Notes: generated by a model not told the origin, from the letters alone. Counted from the stretch's first letter, positions 42,827 through 53,176 are shown. The stretch is DNA of 64,000 nucleotides from an uncultured Flavihumibacter sp. (GCA_902168105.1 CABHOY010000058.1:62001-126000); one strand, 5' to 3'. A program made the numbers and translations.

Positions 42827-45052
42827 ATGACGACACCCCACATGCCTGGCCGCAGGCAGTTCATTAAAGACGCCGCCCTCGCCACAGGCGGATTAGTGAT
42901 CGCTTTTACCGTACCAGCTATTGGCCGCAAAAAACGACTGTTAAATAAAGACGAACTTGTTCCGGATACCCTGCATGCAACACCACCTAATGCATTTCTC
43001 AGGATCGGCACCGATAATACCGTCACGATCACTCTTTCGCATTGTGAAATGGGACAAGGCATTTCGACTTCACTCGCTATGCTGATCGCAGAAGAACTGG
43101 ATGCAGACTGGAAGAAAATTAAAGTGGAAGATGCCCCGGCAGCATTAGTCTATTACCATACAATGTATGGTACCCAGCGCACCGGTGGTTCATCCAGCCT
43201 CTTATCCGAATTTGACAGGTACCGGCAGGCCGGTGCTACCGCTCGTGCCATGCTTGTCCAGGCTGCAGCGAAACGCTTACAGGTGGATGTGAAAGATTGC
43301 AGAACAGAAGATGGCTACGTCATTGCAGATGATAAAAAACTCAGTTACGGAGAACTGGCTGAAGAAGCGGCCACCTTACCAGTGCCGGTGGATGTCCTGC
43401 TGAAAGAGCCTGACAGCTGGAAGATCATCGGTAAAAATATTAAACGCCTGGATACGCCTGCCAAGGTAAATGGTGAAGCTATTTTCGGAATGGATATCCA
43501 TTTCCCGGATATGCTGACGGCTGTCGTAGCCCGTGGACCAGTTCCGGGCGCAAAGATGAAAACATATAATGCAACAGCAACAATGGCTGTTCCGGGCGTT
43601 CGCCAGGTAGTCGTTGTTCCCAGCGGCATCGCTGTACTGGCGGATAATTACTGGGCGGCTAAGAAAGGCCGTGATAAACTGAAAGTGGACTGGGAATTGG
43701 GTCAGGCCGTCCGTATTAATAGTGACACGCTCTTAGCTGAATTCAAACAACGTGCAAATGAAGGGGGACTTGTTGCCGCCAGTGCTGGCAATCCTGAAAG
43801 TGTATTCCCGAATGCGGCCCACGTCGTGGAAATCGAATACTTCCAGCCTTTCCTTGCGCAAGCCCCTATGGAGCCTTTGAACTGCACCGTAAAACTCAGT
43901 CCCGATAAATGCGAGATCTGGACAGGCACACAAACAGTAACCGACGATCAAAACGCGGCTGCTGAGATCACGGGACTGCCAACAGAAAAAGTGTTTATCC
44001 ATATGCAACTTCTCGGCGGTTCTTTTGGCAGAAGAAATATTACACGTTCAGACTTCGTCCGTGAAGGCGTCGAAGTAGCCAAAGCTTCCGGGAAGCTCGT
44101 TAAGACCGTTTGGTCGCGGGAAGACGATATACATGGTGGCATGTACCGTCCGGCCTTTCTGCACCGTTTCAAGGTAGGCCTCGACCATGGAGGCATGCCT
44201 ATTGCCTGGAAACAGATCAGCGTCGGACAGTCGGTCATGACGGGTGGGCCATTTGAAAAAGTGGCCGTGATCAATGGTGTTGACCAGTTTTCTATCGAGG
44301 GCATGCATACCGCCCCCTACGTGAAAACTATCCGCGACCAAAAGGTTGAACTGAATACACCTGTATGGCCGGTCCTGGTAGATAACTGGCGGGCCGTGGG
44401 CTTGAGCCATACCATCTTTGCCATGGAAAGCCTGGTAGATGAACTTGCCCATACCGTTAAAAAGGACCCCGTAGCATACCGTCGTATCTTATACAAAGAC
44501 GCACCCCGGTTATTGGGCGTACTTGAACTGGCTGCCGAAAAAAGCGATTGGGGAAAACCACTCCCCGACGGTCATGGGCACGGAATAGCGGTTGCTGAAG
44601 CAGTAGGAAGTTTTGTTGCTGTCGTTGCAGAAGTCTCTGTCTCAAAATACGGTATGCTGCAGGTTCATAAAGTGACCTGTGCGGTTGATTGTGGCACAGT
44701 TGTCAGCCCTGATGGTGTCATGGCCCAGATGGACAGTAATATTGTCTATGGGCTTTCAACCGCACTATACAGTGAAATAACATTTAAAGCTGGAAGGGTA
44801 CAGCAGAATAGTTTCACTGATTATAAAGTGATGCGTATCAATGAAACACCCGAAATAACAACGTTTATTCTACCCAGCAAAGAAAAACCCGGTGGTATCG
44901 GTGAAGCTGCCGTAGGTCAGATCATGCCTGCTCTGACAAATGCAATATTTGCCGCAACAGGAAAACGTATCAGGTCATTGCCTTTAATGAATCACGAACT
45001 GTATGGGGATAGCCCCCGTCCGGAAGTGCATCTGGAAAAGGCTGGCGTTTGA
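42827..45052 (+). CDS. Xanthine dehydrogenase-family molybdopterin-binding subunit (IorB-like)
   Basis: The 741-residue protein has a twin-arginine signal (PGRRQFIKDAALATGGLVIAF with Arg9-Arg10), so it is exported folded. It matches the large subunit of isoquinoline 1-oxidoreductase-type enzymes: LRIGTDNTVTITLSHCEMGQGISTSLAMLIAEEL, TGTQTVTDDQNAAAEITGLP, LLGGSFGRRN and GEAAVGQIMPALTNAIFAATG near the C-terminus. These need a small 2Fe-2S subunit, usually encoded next door; none is seen here. Substrate unknown, a small aldehyde or heterocycle being typical. Confidence 0.9.
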   Translation: MTTPHMPGRRQFIKDAALATGGLVIAFTVPAIGRKKRLLNKDELVPDTLHATPPNAFLRIGTDNTVTITLSHCEMGQGISTSLAMLIAEELDADWKKIKVEDAPAALVYYHTMYGTQRTGGSSSLLSEFDRYRQAGATARAMLVQAAAKRLQVDVKDCRTEDGYVIADDKKLSYGELAEEAATLPVPVDVLLKEPDSWKIIGKNIKRLDTPAKVNGEAIFGMDIHFPDMLTAVVARGPVPGAKMKTYNATATMAVPGVRQVVVVPSGIAVLADNYWAAKKGRDKLKVDWELGQAVRINSDTLLAEFKQRANEGGLVAASAGNPESVFPNAAHVVEIEYFQPFLAQAPMEPLNCTVKLSPDKCEIWTGTQTVTDDQNAAAEITGLPTEKVFIHMQLLGGSFGRRNITRSDFVREGVEVAKASGKLVKTVWSREDDIHGGMYRPAFLHRFKVGLDHGGMPIAWKQISVGQSVMTGGPFEKVAVINGVDQFSIEGMHTAPYVKTIRDQKVELNTPVWPVLVDNWRAVGLSHTIFAMESLVDELAHTVKKDPVAYRRILYKDAPRLLGVLELAAEKSDWGKPLPDGHGHGIAVAEAVGSFVAVVAEVSVSKYGMLQVHKVTCAVDCGTVVSPDGVMAQMDSNIVYGLSTALYSEITFKAGRVQQNSFTDYKVMRINETPEITTFILPSKEKPGGIGEAAVGQIMPALTNAIFAATGKRIRSLPLMNHELYGDSPRPEVHLEKAGV

Positions 45053-45064
45053 TACCAGACAGTG

Positions 45065-45098
45065 AAAAAAGGTCCCTGTTAACATGGGACTTTTTTTT
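45065..45098 (+). terminator. Terminator between convergent genes
   Basis: GGTCCC and GGGAC arms around TGTTAACAT, flanked by an A-run and eight Ts, so it can work on both strands. Confidence 0.75.
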
Positions 45099-45108
45099 AT
45101 GACCCGCA

Positions 45109-45846
45109 TCAGGAGAATTTGATCTTATCCCACAGTTTGTTTTTCACCACCTGTTCAATCACCATCTCGTGATAGTTCCTGCTGATGGGTATCTTCTCCG
45201 ATTGGATAAAGATCTCATTCCCTTCAATACTTTCAATCTTATTGATAGAAACAATATAAGATTTATGCACCCGTATAAAAGCTTTCCTGTCCAGATTTTC
45301 CTCCAGGTTCTTCAGGTACAGTAATGTCATATATTTACCCTTGCATGTATAGATGGTAACATAGTTCTGCATGCCCTGTACATACAGGATATCATCAAAA
45401 TAGATCTTCTCGTATTTGCTGCCGCATTTGATAAAAAAGTAGTCTTCCTCCCTGTCGGGTTTATAACTGTCGGCCTGCGTCGTTTTGTTGAGCAACTGGT
45501 AATAGTCCTTCGCTTTATTCGCAGCTTTAAAGAAACGGTCAAAAGTGATCGGTTTCAATAGATAGTCCATTACATTTAACTGAAACCCTTCCAGTGCATA
45601 ACTCGGGAATGCCGTCGTAATAATGACCATGGGCGGCTTCTGAACTATCTTCAGAAAATCCAGTCCATTCATTTTCGGCATCTGAATATCCAGGAAGATC
45701 AGGTCTACCGGATGCTGGTCCAGCACTTTGATCAGTTCAACCGGGTTGGTACAGGTATCAACCAGATAAAGGAAATCAACCTCTCGTACATAATTTGAAA
45801 GGCCTTCCCTGGCCAACGGCTCATCATCGGTAATTACACAATTCAT
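45109..45846 (-). CDS. LytTR-family response regulator
   Basis: About 245 residues from the ATG at 45846 (two more Met codons lie just upstream). The receiver domain (MNCVITDDEPLAREGLSNYV, phosphoacceptor in DLIFLDIQMPKMNG) is followed by a LytTR DNA-binding domain (FFIKCGSKYEKIYFDDILYVQGMQNYVTIYT, then IRVHKSYIVSINKIESI). LytTR regulators bind paired direct repeats. It sits 22 bases after the LytS-type kinase, its cognate sensor. Confidence 0.95.
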   Translation of the reverse strand: MNCVITDDEPLAREGLSNYVREVDFLYLVDTCTNPVELIKVLDQHPVDLIFLDIQMPKMNGLDFLKIVQKPPMVIITTAFPSYALEGFQLNVMDYLLKPITFDRFFKAANKAKDYYQLLNKTTQADSYKPDREEDYFFIKCGSKYEKIYFDDILYVQGMQNYVTIYTCKGKYMTLLYLKNLEENLDRKAFIRVHKSYIVSINKIESIEGNEIFIQSEKIPISRNYHEMVIEQVVKNKLWDKIKFS

Positions 45847-45867
45847 CATCATAAGTTGTTATTATGT

Positions 45868-46995
45868 TCAGGCGATCTTTTGCATGGGTTGTGGCAGTTC
45901 CAGCGCCGTTAGCCGTAATTGGAGGCGGACGTCAAAACTGTTGCTGTTATGTTGTATATCAAGGCAATACTGACCAGGATAGATCAGGTCCAGCCTTCTT
46001 TGCACATTCTTCAGGCCAATACCGCCGTAATGTACAATGTCATTATTCACCACATCTGAAGCACTGTTGGATACCGAGAAATTCAGCTGCTCGTGTTCCT
46101 GGTCCAGTTGTATCCTGATCCAGTTCGGCCTGTCGGTATGTTTTGACACATGTTTGAAAGCATTCTCCACGAACGTCATCAGGATGAATGGCGCTATTCC
46201 CCATTGGCTGCTGTTTTCCTGGTCTATACGTAAGCTAACGGATACGTTGTCGTTTTGCCTGAGCTTCTCCAGCTCAATAGAATTTTCCATGTAAGAGATC
46301 TCTTTAGACAACAGTATCTGCCTGTCATTACACTCATACAACTGATATCGTAATAACTCAGAAAACTTAGCCAGTGAAGCTGACGCCATATCAGGGTTCT
46401 TATGTATCAGGAAGAAAATAGAATTGATCGTATTAAAGAGGAAATGCGGATTGAACTGGTGCTTCAGAAAATTAAGCTCTGTCTCCAGCTTTTCCTTCTC
46501 CAGCACTTGCTGCTTTCGCTGCGTCTGCAGCCAGTTCTTACCGAGTTTAATACTCATCGCAAGTGTCATGGCCGCCAGTGTGGATGGCAATGATGTGCCC
46601 AGGTATCCGTAGAAACAATCACCGTTCGCGCCGTAAGCCTGCTGCATGGTTTGCCCCGACATAAATGCACTCAGGTAATACCCGGGAATGATCAGCAATG
46701 AAGCAGCGGTGATGGTAAGCAGCAACGCTATCATGTAGTGTGTAAACCTTCCCTTCTCAAGGTATTTCGGAATGAGATAATAGAGGTTAAAGTACACCGC
46801 CAATGCCTGAAACACTACATAGAAAAGGAACTTCAGAATGAAGGGGGAAAGGAATATAGATGCGAAGGCCTTTGCCGGATTACCCAAAGCCACCGTCCAC
46901 CAGATAAAATGGTACAGGCCCCAGAAAGGAATATGATAAAGTTTATTCCTGATCAACCAGTTTTGTGCTGACGGATAATATGATAAAGCGTTCAT
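45868..46995 (-). CDS. LytS/YehU-family sensor histidine kinase
   Basis: The 375-residue protein has four membrane segments and the His_kinase domain with FLKHQFNPHFLFNTINSIFFLI (His in HPHFLFN-type motif) and a C-terminal ATPase region (FVENAFKHVSKHTD, GIGLKNVQRRLDLIY). First gene of the kinase-regulator pair. Divergent from the TonB receptor at 47323, which is a plausible target. Confidence 0.93.
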   Translation of the reverse strand: MNALSYYPSAQNWLIRNKLYHIPFWGLYHFIWWTVALGNPAKAFASIFLSPFILKFLFYVVFQALAVYFNLYYLIPKYLEKGRFTHYMIALLLTITAASLLIIPGYYLSAFMSGQTMQQAYGANGDCFYGYLGTSLPSTLAAMTLAMSIKLGKNWLQTQRKQQVLEKEKLETELNFLKHQFNPHFLFNTINSIFFLIHKNPDMASASLAKFSELLRYQLYECNDRQILLSKEISYMENSIELEKLRQNDNVSVSLRIDQENSSQWGIAPFILMTFVENAFKHVSKHTDRPNWIRIQLDQEHEQLNFSVSNSASDVVNNDIVHYGGIGLKNVQRRLDLIYPGQYCLDIQHNSNSFDVRLQLRLTALELPQPMQKIA

Positions 46996-47118
46996 TTCAT
47001 CTGGATTTATCTGTAGGGAATACTAAAGGCCTTTCTGGAAGTTACACCAGTTTCCGTCTATTTTAAAGCAATACTATTTGAACTGCAGGAAATAATTGAC
47101 CAAATGTTTCCCTGGCTA

Positions 47119-47137
47119 CAGGAGAGGTCCTCTCCTG
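47119..47137. promoter_or_regulatory. Palindrome CAGGAGAGG-T-CCTCTCCTG
   Basis: A perfect 9-bp dyad with one central base between divergent genes. Possibly an operator or an attenuating hairpin; a TTTTT tract follows at 47141-47145. Confidence 0.45.
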
Positions 47138-47239
47138 CCATTTTTGTGCCTTTATGCCCCTTTCAGACCCGTTTGCTGCACCTTGTCAATCCATTCCTAC
47201 TGGTGGTCATTCATGTTTTTTTAAGCCTGCCGCCGCTCA

Positions 47240-47247
47240 TTTCTTTG
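47240..47247 (+). promoter_or_regulatory. Candidate minus-7 box TTTCTTTG
   Basis: 7 of 8 match to TAnnTTTG, 76 bases before the ATG of the TonB receptor at 47323. Confidence 0.35.
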
Positions 47248-47322
47248 CAGTGACAGATCAGTTGTAAACAGCCCTCTTCGCGGCTGCTGAAGTAGAATGG
47301 TTCCCTTTAAAATCAATGAAAT

Positions 47323-49785
47323 ATGAGAAGATCATTGCTCTTCCTGTACTGGGTACTACTTACCCAGACCTCATTCGCACAGATCTCCGGCAGCTTTGCT
47401 ACTACTACAGGACAGCCAGTCCCCTTCGCCAATGTACTGTTGCTGAACGGCATAGATACCACACTTGTGAAAGCTGTACTGACGGATGAAAAGGGAACTT
47501 ATCGTATAGAGAATGCTCCCTCCGGCAGGTATATCCTCCGCTTTAATAGCATGGGCTTTCAGACCTGGAACTCACCTGTATTTGAACTGACCCCACAACA
47601 GAAGATACAGGAGTTCGGTCGCCAGGTAGTTAACGGAAACTCCCGGCAACTGGGAGAAGTGGTCATTGAAGCAGAAAAGCCACTGTTCCAGCAGCGGGCG
47701 GAAGGTATGGTTGTCAACGTACAAAGCAGCCTGTTAACCAAAGGCAGTACCGCGCTTGCCATCCTGGAACGATCCCCCGGCGTAATGATCGATTACCGGA
47801 ATAATAATATCGCCCTCAATGGCAAAGGTGGTGTCACCGTTATGCTGAATGGCAAACTGATACGCATGCCCCTGGAACAACTCGTAAACCTGTTAAACGG
47901 TATGAGTGCTGATGATATCGACAAGATAGAGTTGCTCAGTACTCCCTCCTCCAAATACGACGCAGAAGGCAGTGCTGGTATGATCAACATTGTATTGAAG
48001 AAAGACAAACAGCTGGGTACGAACGGCACACTTTCATTGACCGGAGGTTATGGTTACCGGGAGAAGGCTGCTGGCAGCATCAGCCTCTCGCATAATAGCC
48101 CGAAGCTCAATACCTATGGCTCTTATAATTATTCCTTCAACCGTAGTTACAGCGACTTTGAAGTACTCAGTTACCAGGATATGCCTTCCTTCGGCGGAAG
48201 TATGGTCGTCCTCGGCTGGGATACTACTAATCTTGCGCAACATAACCACGATGTAACACTGGGCGCTGATGTAAAACTAAACCCGAGGACCACCATAGGC
48301 GCTAACCTTACCTACAACGCCAGCAGGGCGTCAACAGTAAATACCCCTGCCGCTTACTACCATCTCCTGCCCGATTCCCTGCTTACCTTCGACGGAAGAA
48401 TTGACCGGGTGAACCGCTGGCGTAATCTCATATCATCTGTCTATCTCGAAAAAGAACTAAGCCCCGGTTCAAAGATCAACGTAGACATGGATTATCTCTA
48501 TTTTAAGAATGATAACCCGTCGCAGGTATACAGCTCCCTGCTCAATGAGAACGGCAAACCGGTAAATGCCAATGACAGCCTGTTTTCTCCTCACCAGAAA
48601 GGCTTTGGCAATACTGTTATTCAGGTAGGCGTACTTAAAACAGATTACAGCAAACAGCTGAACGATAAGATAAAACTGGAAGGCGGTATCAAAGGTACCT
48701 ATACCAACAGCAACACCTTATCGCGTATAGAAAGCCTGATAGACGGCCATTGGGTTAACAGGACGGAGACGATCAACGAAATGCGCATGAAAGAAGGTAT
48801 TGCAGCAGCCTATGTTTCAGCCAACATACAACTATCGCCATCCGTTAGCGTGACTGCCGGTGTCAGATATGAATACGCCCGTACTACTATGGACGATACA
48901 AGAACAGGCAAACGTACTGTGGATAGAAAACTCTCTACCTTATTCCCAAACATCTTCTTCTCAAAAAAGCTGAACGGGCATTCCGACCTGCAACTATCCT
49001 ACACAAAAAGGATCAGCAGACCGTCTTACAATGACCTGGCTTCTTTTGTCGCCTACAGTGATCCCACAGCAGTTTACGCAGGTAATTCGCTGCTGAAGCC
49101 AACCATTACGAATAATATTAAGCTCGGATATAACTATGACGCTTATATTTTTTCATTGCTCTTCAGCAGAGATGATCATCTCATTGCACGTTATCAGTTA
49201 AGTGAGAGCCCGGCGGCGAATCTACTGTACGTGTCACCACAAAACCTTGTTTACCAGAATAATGTCACCTTTCAAACCACGCTCCCGTTTAAGGTGAATA
49301 ACTGGTGGGACATGAGCTACAGCTTTACCGGCGGTCTGCGGCAATTTAAAGCGGATCATACCTTACAACCTGTTACAAAAAGTTACTTCGGATATTCCCT
49401 GAACTTTACTGAGACATTCAAACTGCCTGCGAATTTCTCTGCGGAATTGACCGGCTGGTACAATTCACCTTTTTACAATGGCACCGTAAAAGTCGGCACA
49501 ATGGGTACAGTGAGCGCTGGTATAAAGAAAGAACTGAAAAACAACGCCGGTAGTCTTCAACTATCTGTATCAGATATTTTCACCACCATGAGCTTCAATG
49601 TCGATTACGGCACCATTACAGAAGAAGCTTTCCACATAAAAAATCATTTGATGATCAGTCAGGAGTCCAGCCGCTCCCCTATCTTCAGGCTCTCCTGGTC
49701 AAAACCCTTTGGCACAGGCACTTTGAAGGCTACGAAGAAGGAGAGTGGGTCAAAAGACGAAAGAGACAGGATCAGGAAGGATTAA
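47323..49785 (+). CDS. TonB-dependent receptor (outer-membrane beta-barrel family)
   Basis: The 820-residue protein has a signal peptide, a carboxypeptidase-regulatory-like domain (GSFATTTGQPVPFANVLLLNG, then PSGRYILRFNSMGFQTW), a plug with GSTALAILERSPGVMIDYRNNNIALNGKGGVTVMLNGKLIRM, and a C-terminal barrel. Same family as 24318-26795 but only moderately similar. Divergent from a LytS/LytTR pair, which may control it. Confidence 0.92.
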   Translation: MRRSLLFLYWVLLTQTSFAQISGSFATTTGQPVPFANVLLLNGIDTTLVKAVLTDEKGTYRIENAPSGRYILRFNSMGFQTWNSPVFELTPQQKIQEFGRQVVNGNSRQLGEVVIEAEKPLFQQRAEGMVVNVQSSLLTKGSTALAILERSPGVMIDYRNNNIALNGKGGVTVMLNGKLIRMPLEQLVNLLNGMSADDIDKIELLSTPSSKYDAEGSAGMINIVLKKDKQLGTNGTLSLTGGYGYREKAAGSISLSHNSPKLNTYGSYNYSFNRSYSDFEVLSYQDMPSFGGSMVVLGWDTTNLAQHNHDVTLGADVKLNPRTTIGANLTYNASRASTVNTPAAYYHLLPDSLLTFDGRIDRVNRWRNLISSVYLEKELSPGSKINVDMDYLYFKNDNPSQVYSSLLNENGKPVNANDSLFSPHQKGFGNTVIQVGVLKTDYSKQLNDKIKLEGGIKGTYTNSNTLSRIESLIDGHWVNRTETINEMRMKEGIAAAYVSANIQLSPSVSVTAGVRYEYARTTMDDTRTGKRTVDRKLSTLFPNIFFSKKLNGHSDLQLSYTKRISRPSYNDLASFVAYSDPTAVYAGNSLLKPTITNNIKLGYNYDAYIFSLLFSRDDHLIARYQLSESPAANLLYVSPQNLVYQNNVTFQTTLPFKVNNWWDMSYSFTGGLRQFKADHTLQPVTKSYFGYSLNFTETFKLPANFSAELTGWYNSPFYNGTVKVGTMGTVSAGIKKELKNNAGSLQLSVSDIFTTMSFNVDYGTITEEAFHIKNHLMISQESSRSPIFRLSWSKPFGTGTLKATKKESGSKDERDRIRKD

Positions 49786-49813
49786 CCACTCCCCTCCTGC
49801 CTCTTTCAGTTGG

Positions 49814-50503
49814 CTACTTTCCTTTGTGGTCGCTGGTTTTAACGATCTTCATATCTGCAGGGGGAGTTATGAGATCTTCTGCCACCGGTATAAAATCAAT
49901 GCTGGTGGCAGTGATGCTCATTTGTTTGCTTTCAAGTGCCAGTACAACACCTTTATCGGTAAAATGTCCTAAAGGCGTGCCTGCCTTCAATGGCAGCTCT
50001 GTTGTGTACCAGATGGTACGGGTACCGTCCTTCGACTTGAAAGTGAGCTTCCTGCAGTTGTAATCCAGGATCTTTTTAGTGTCCGGATGTTCCGTTTCCT
50101 TTTCATCGTCTTTATCTCTTTCGAACAGGTTCTTCTCTACGAGTACCGCCGGCGTCTTCTCTCTGTCTACCCACCAGAGCGTCTTTTTATCCAGGTCTAC
50201 ATACCGCTCGCTGCCATCGTCGGTAGAAACTTTGATACTGGAGCTAACACCATCTTCCTCTTTTTTGACTTCATCATTGAAATAGGCTTTGAGGCGTTGT
50301 CCTTTGTATATCAGCTCTGCTTTTTCAGTAACCGATTCCGGTATCAGGTCTTTATATTGCATCTGATCAGGCTTTAAAGAGGCATGTACATGATAAATGA
50401 TCTCATAATGGATCTGTCCCTGTGTTTTATCCTGGGCGAAGCTGGATTGCTGTACTAAACCTACGCCTGTAGTCAGGAGTAGCGCACGAAGGATGTGTTG
50501 CAT
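49814..50503 (-). CDS. GLPGLI family protein
   Basis: The 229-residue exported protein has a signal peptide and the GLPGLI-family pattern: GQIHYEIIYHVHASL, WWVDREKTPAVLVEKNL, ILDYNCRKLTFKSKDGTRTIWYTTELPL, then LKAGTPLGHFTDKGVVLALES, where the family's GGLPGLIL-type motif is degenerate. These proteins pair with large outer-membrane receptors, and one follows on the same strand upstream. Function not established. Confidence 0.82.
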   Translation of the reverse strand: MQHILRALLLTTGVGLVQQSSFAQDKTQGQIHYEIIYHVHASLKPDQMQYKDLIPESVTEKAELIYKGQRLKAYFNDEVKKEEDGVSSSIKVSTDDGSERYVDLDKKTLWWVDREKTPAVLVEKNLFERDKDDEKETEHPDTKKILDYNCRKLTFKSKDGTRTIWYTTELPLKAGTPLGHFTDKGVVLALESKQMSITATSIDFIPVAEDLITPPADMKIVKTSDHKGK

Positions 50504-50520
50504 ATGTGATTATTTAAGTG

Positions 50521-53073
50521 TTAGTGATTACTGGTTTTAAAATGACGCAGTTTACAGATGAGGCTCAGCATGTAGTAGCGGCCCAGTACATTATTCTGCC
50601 TGTCTTCCGTATACCCGTTGCGCGCCAGTCTGTTAAAGCTCTTATTCTGGTTCAGGAGATCATGCCCTTCCAGGCGAAGTGAGAATTGCTTGCTGATATC
50701 CTTCGCAATACCAGCGTTCAATAATGCTACAGTATTATTATACGCCGCACTAAGGCCAGTGGTGGTATAACATTCCAGCCCTGCGTCAGCACTCATTTTC
50801 CAGGGTAACGTGGCCATCAGGTCCAGGCCATAGTTCAGGAACCAGTACTGCTGATTGGCGTTTGGATTAGCCCTGGACCGCCTGTCATTCCAGGTGGCAT
50901 TTCCTCTTAATGTCAGGCTAAGACTGTTAACAGGATAATAATTGAAATTAAGATCCGGCGTAATACCCCATTGCCTGATGTCATCGGCAATAGCATTAAA
51001 ATAACCGGGATACCTATTGTAGGACAATTCTGCGCCAAAGCTCAGATCAGAGCCGTTGCCCCCAAAGGGAACGGACCGTTCTCCATGCAGACTGCCGGAG
51101 AAATAGCCGTTGGCGTTAATAGGAGAAATAATTTGCCTGCCACTGCTGTCAATTGTATAGGTATCAGTGAACTGGTCCCTGACCGTGGACATGCGCAACT
51201 GAACATTGGTGAACGTATTCCTGTAAACGTTGTTAGCCAGGTAAGCCAGCGTCATGCTATGATTGACAGCCTGTTGCAGGTCCGGGTTCCCCTTCTTTAT
51301 GTAAAGCGGATCGCTGATATCTTCCAGGGGACGCAGCTGATTAAGACCGGGTAAAACCGCATTGCTGTTATAGTTGAGCGTCAGGTATTTCGATTTCGAA
51401 AAGCGGTAACGTGCATAGAGATGTGGCAACAGCGTGTTATAAGATCCGTCGAGACGATAGGTTTTATAGTCAGAATTCCCCTTCAGATGACTATTGTCGA
51501 TACTAAGCCCCAAAGTATAATTAAACTTCTTATAACGACCGGCAATAGCCACATCGGCAATGTTCCTCGTAATCGTACTGTTGTAAATATCACTGTACCG
51601 GTCATCTATCAGTGAATAGCTGCCATCGGCGTGATTGATGTTGTATGCCAGCTGTTTATAATCACCCTGACTGATATTAAACTGTTCCGTTAGTCGCAGG
51701 GCTGTATGTTTTGAAAGCTGTTCCGTATAGATCAGGTTATTATTAAGCGAATAGTTCCCGGAATGCCCTGCCGTCTGCTGATTGATACTGTCTATCGTTC
51801 CCAGGTTGTGATACTGGTTCCGGGAGATGTTCAGCGAATTGTTCTCCAGCCTGAGATATTCCGGCGTTACCGTAATAGAAAACGTCCTGCCGGGTTTCTT
51901 GAACCGGTGACGGTAAAGTATGTCTGTACTCGCATTGGTATTGGTATTCCTGCTGTTCAATTGCTGTTCGCCTTCATTGAGCAACAGCGTATTACCGGCG
52001 TTATAAGAACGGTAACTTCTGTTGCTGTTAAGGATAGCTGTATTACTTGTTATAACCGGCGATAGCTTTAATGAATTGTAATTGTCCAGCTTAATATCAA
52101 TCGCCGCATTGCCACGGTGGTTGCTGTTCTCCTGTAGTGAAATTCCATGTTGCAGATAATTATAAGCTGTATCCGGCAACAGATAATGGCGATCGTAATT
52201 AAAGCTATTGCGTGAGGTGAACCGGTTATAGAAATAACTGCTGCGTAACTTAAGCGCATCATCCCAATCATTATTGTAGTTCACCCCGCCATACTGTGTA
52301 TTGTTGATACCCGTAGGACGGGCCAGCTGGGCCTTCTCCGAAGGATCGTCACTGTTGATAGTTACTCCCTTCATCTTACTCAGTTCAGCAATGGCTGCAG
52401 CAGGCAGGTTATTGAACAACTCCGGGTTAGCGCTGACCATCCTTATCAGCTCTGACGCTGAGAACCCCGACTTGTTAACGTTATTGGCTTTGAATAAAAG
52501 TGAAAGTTGCTGTTCTCCTACGAGACTGTTGATATTCAGTCCGCCGTCATATTTACCATCCGGTCCGATGCCCGCAGATATATTTCCGAAATAGCCTTTT
52601 TTACTGTTCTTCTTTGTAACAATATTGATGGTTTTTACCTTATTGCCATCGTCAATACCAGAGAATTCTTCCTGGTCACTTGCCTTGTCCAATACCTGTA
52701 CTTTAGACACCATATCGGCAGGCAGATTTTTAGTAGCAATTGTCGGATCATTCCCAAAAAACTCTTTCCCGTCCACCAGTACCTTTCCGACCGTTTCTCC
52801 CTGTGCAGTGATATTACCGCCCTGATCTACCTTCACACCGGGTAGCTTCTTTAACAGGTCTTCAACCACAGCATTCTCTTTCGTTTTAAACTGTGCGGCA
52901 TTGTATTCCACCGTATCCCCTTTCATACGGATGGGTGTACGGCTTTCAACGACCACTTCTTTCAGGTCGCGTACCCGAGGCCTACTGGTATCCGTTCGCA
53001 CGCTGTCCCTGTGTTGGGCAAAGAGGTTGAGAGTAACTAATAACAGCAGACTTAAAATGGTAAAACTTCGCAT
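50521..53073 (-). CDS. Outer-membrane TonB-dependent receptor-like barrel protein
   Basis: The 850-residue protein has a signal peptide, then directly a plug segment (VVEDLLKKLPGVKVDQGGNITAQGETVGKVLVDGKEFFGNDPTIATKNLPADMVSKVQVLD, then GYFGNISAGIG) and a long barrel rich in YNY/NYN-type strands. The carboxypeptidase-like N-terminal domain of the other two receptors is not seen. It forms a unit with the GLPGLI gene 17 bases downstream. Ligand unknown. Confidence 0.9.
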   Translation of the reverse strand: MRSFTILSLLLLVTLNLFAQHRDSVRTDTSRPRVRDLKEVVVESRTPIRMKGDTVEYNAAQFKTKENAVVEDLLKKLPGVKVDQGGNITAQGETVGKVLVDGKEFFGNDPTIATKNLPADMVSKVQVLDKASDQEEFSGIDDGNKVKTINIVTKKNSKKGYFGNISAGIGPDGKYDGGLNINSLVGEQQLSLLFKANNVNKSGFSASELIRMVSANPELFNNLPAAAIAELSKMKGVTINSDDPSEKAQLARPTGINNTQYGGVNYNNDWDDALKLRSSYFYNRFTSRNSFNYDRHYLLPDTAYNYLQHGISLQENSNHRGNAAIDIKLDNYNSLKLSPVITSNTAILNSNRSYRSYNAGNTLLLNEGEQQLNSRNTNTNASTDILYRHRFKKPGRTFSITVTPEYLRLENNSLNISRNQYHNLGTIDSINQQTAGHSGNYSLNNNLIYTEQLSKHTALRLTEQFNISQGDYKQLAYNINHADGSYSLIDDRYSDIYNSTITRNIADVAIAGRYKKFNYTLGLSIDNSHLKGNSDYKTYRLDGSYNTLLPHLYARYRFSKSKYLTLNYNSNAVLPGLNQLRPLEDISDPLYIKKGNPDLQQAVNHSMTLAYLANNVYRNTFTNVQLRMSTVRDQFTDTYTIDSSGRQIISPINANGYFSGSLHGERSVPFGGNGSDLSFGAELSYNRYPGYFNAIADDIRQWGITPDLNFNYYPVNSLSLTLRGNATWNDRRSRANPNANQQYWFLNYGLDLMATLPWKMSADAGLECYTTTGLSAAYNNTVALLNAGIAKDISKQFSLRLEGHDLLNQNKSFNRLARNGYTEDRQNNVLGRYYMLSLICKLRHFKTSNH

Positions 53074-53176
53074 GATCCTTTATGTTTACAGACCATACAA
53101 AAGTAGCTGCGGGTGCTATGGAAGAAGGTTAACGAGTACTGGAATATAGTTAATGAATGTTAATCTGACGCTTGTG

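Larger units (their letters stand above)
46996..47322. other. Intergenic region between the kinase and the TonB receptor
   Basis: No gene. It contains a 9-bp perfect dyad at 47119-47137 and a candidate minus-7 box at 47240-47247. Confidence 0.6.
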
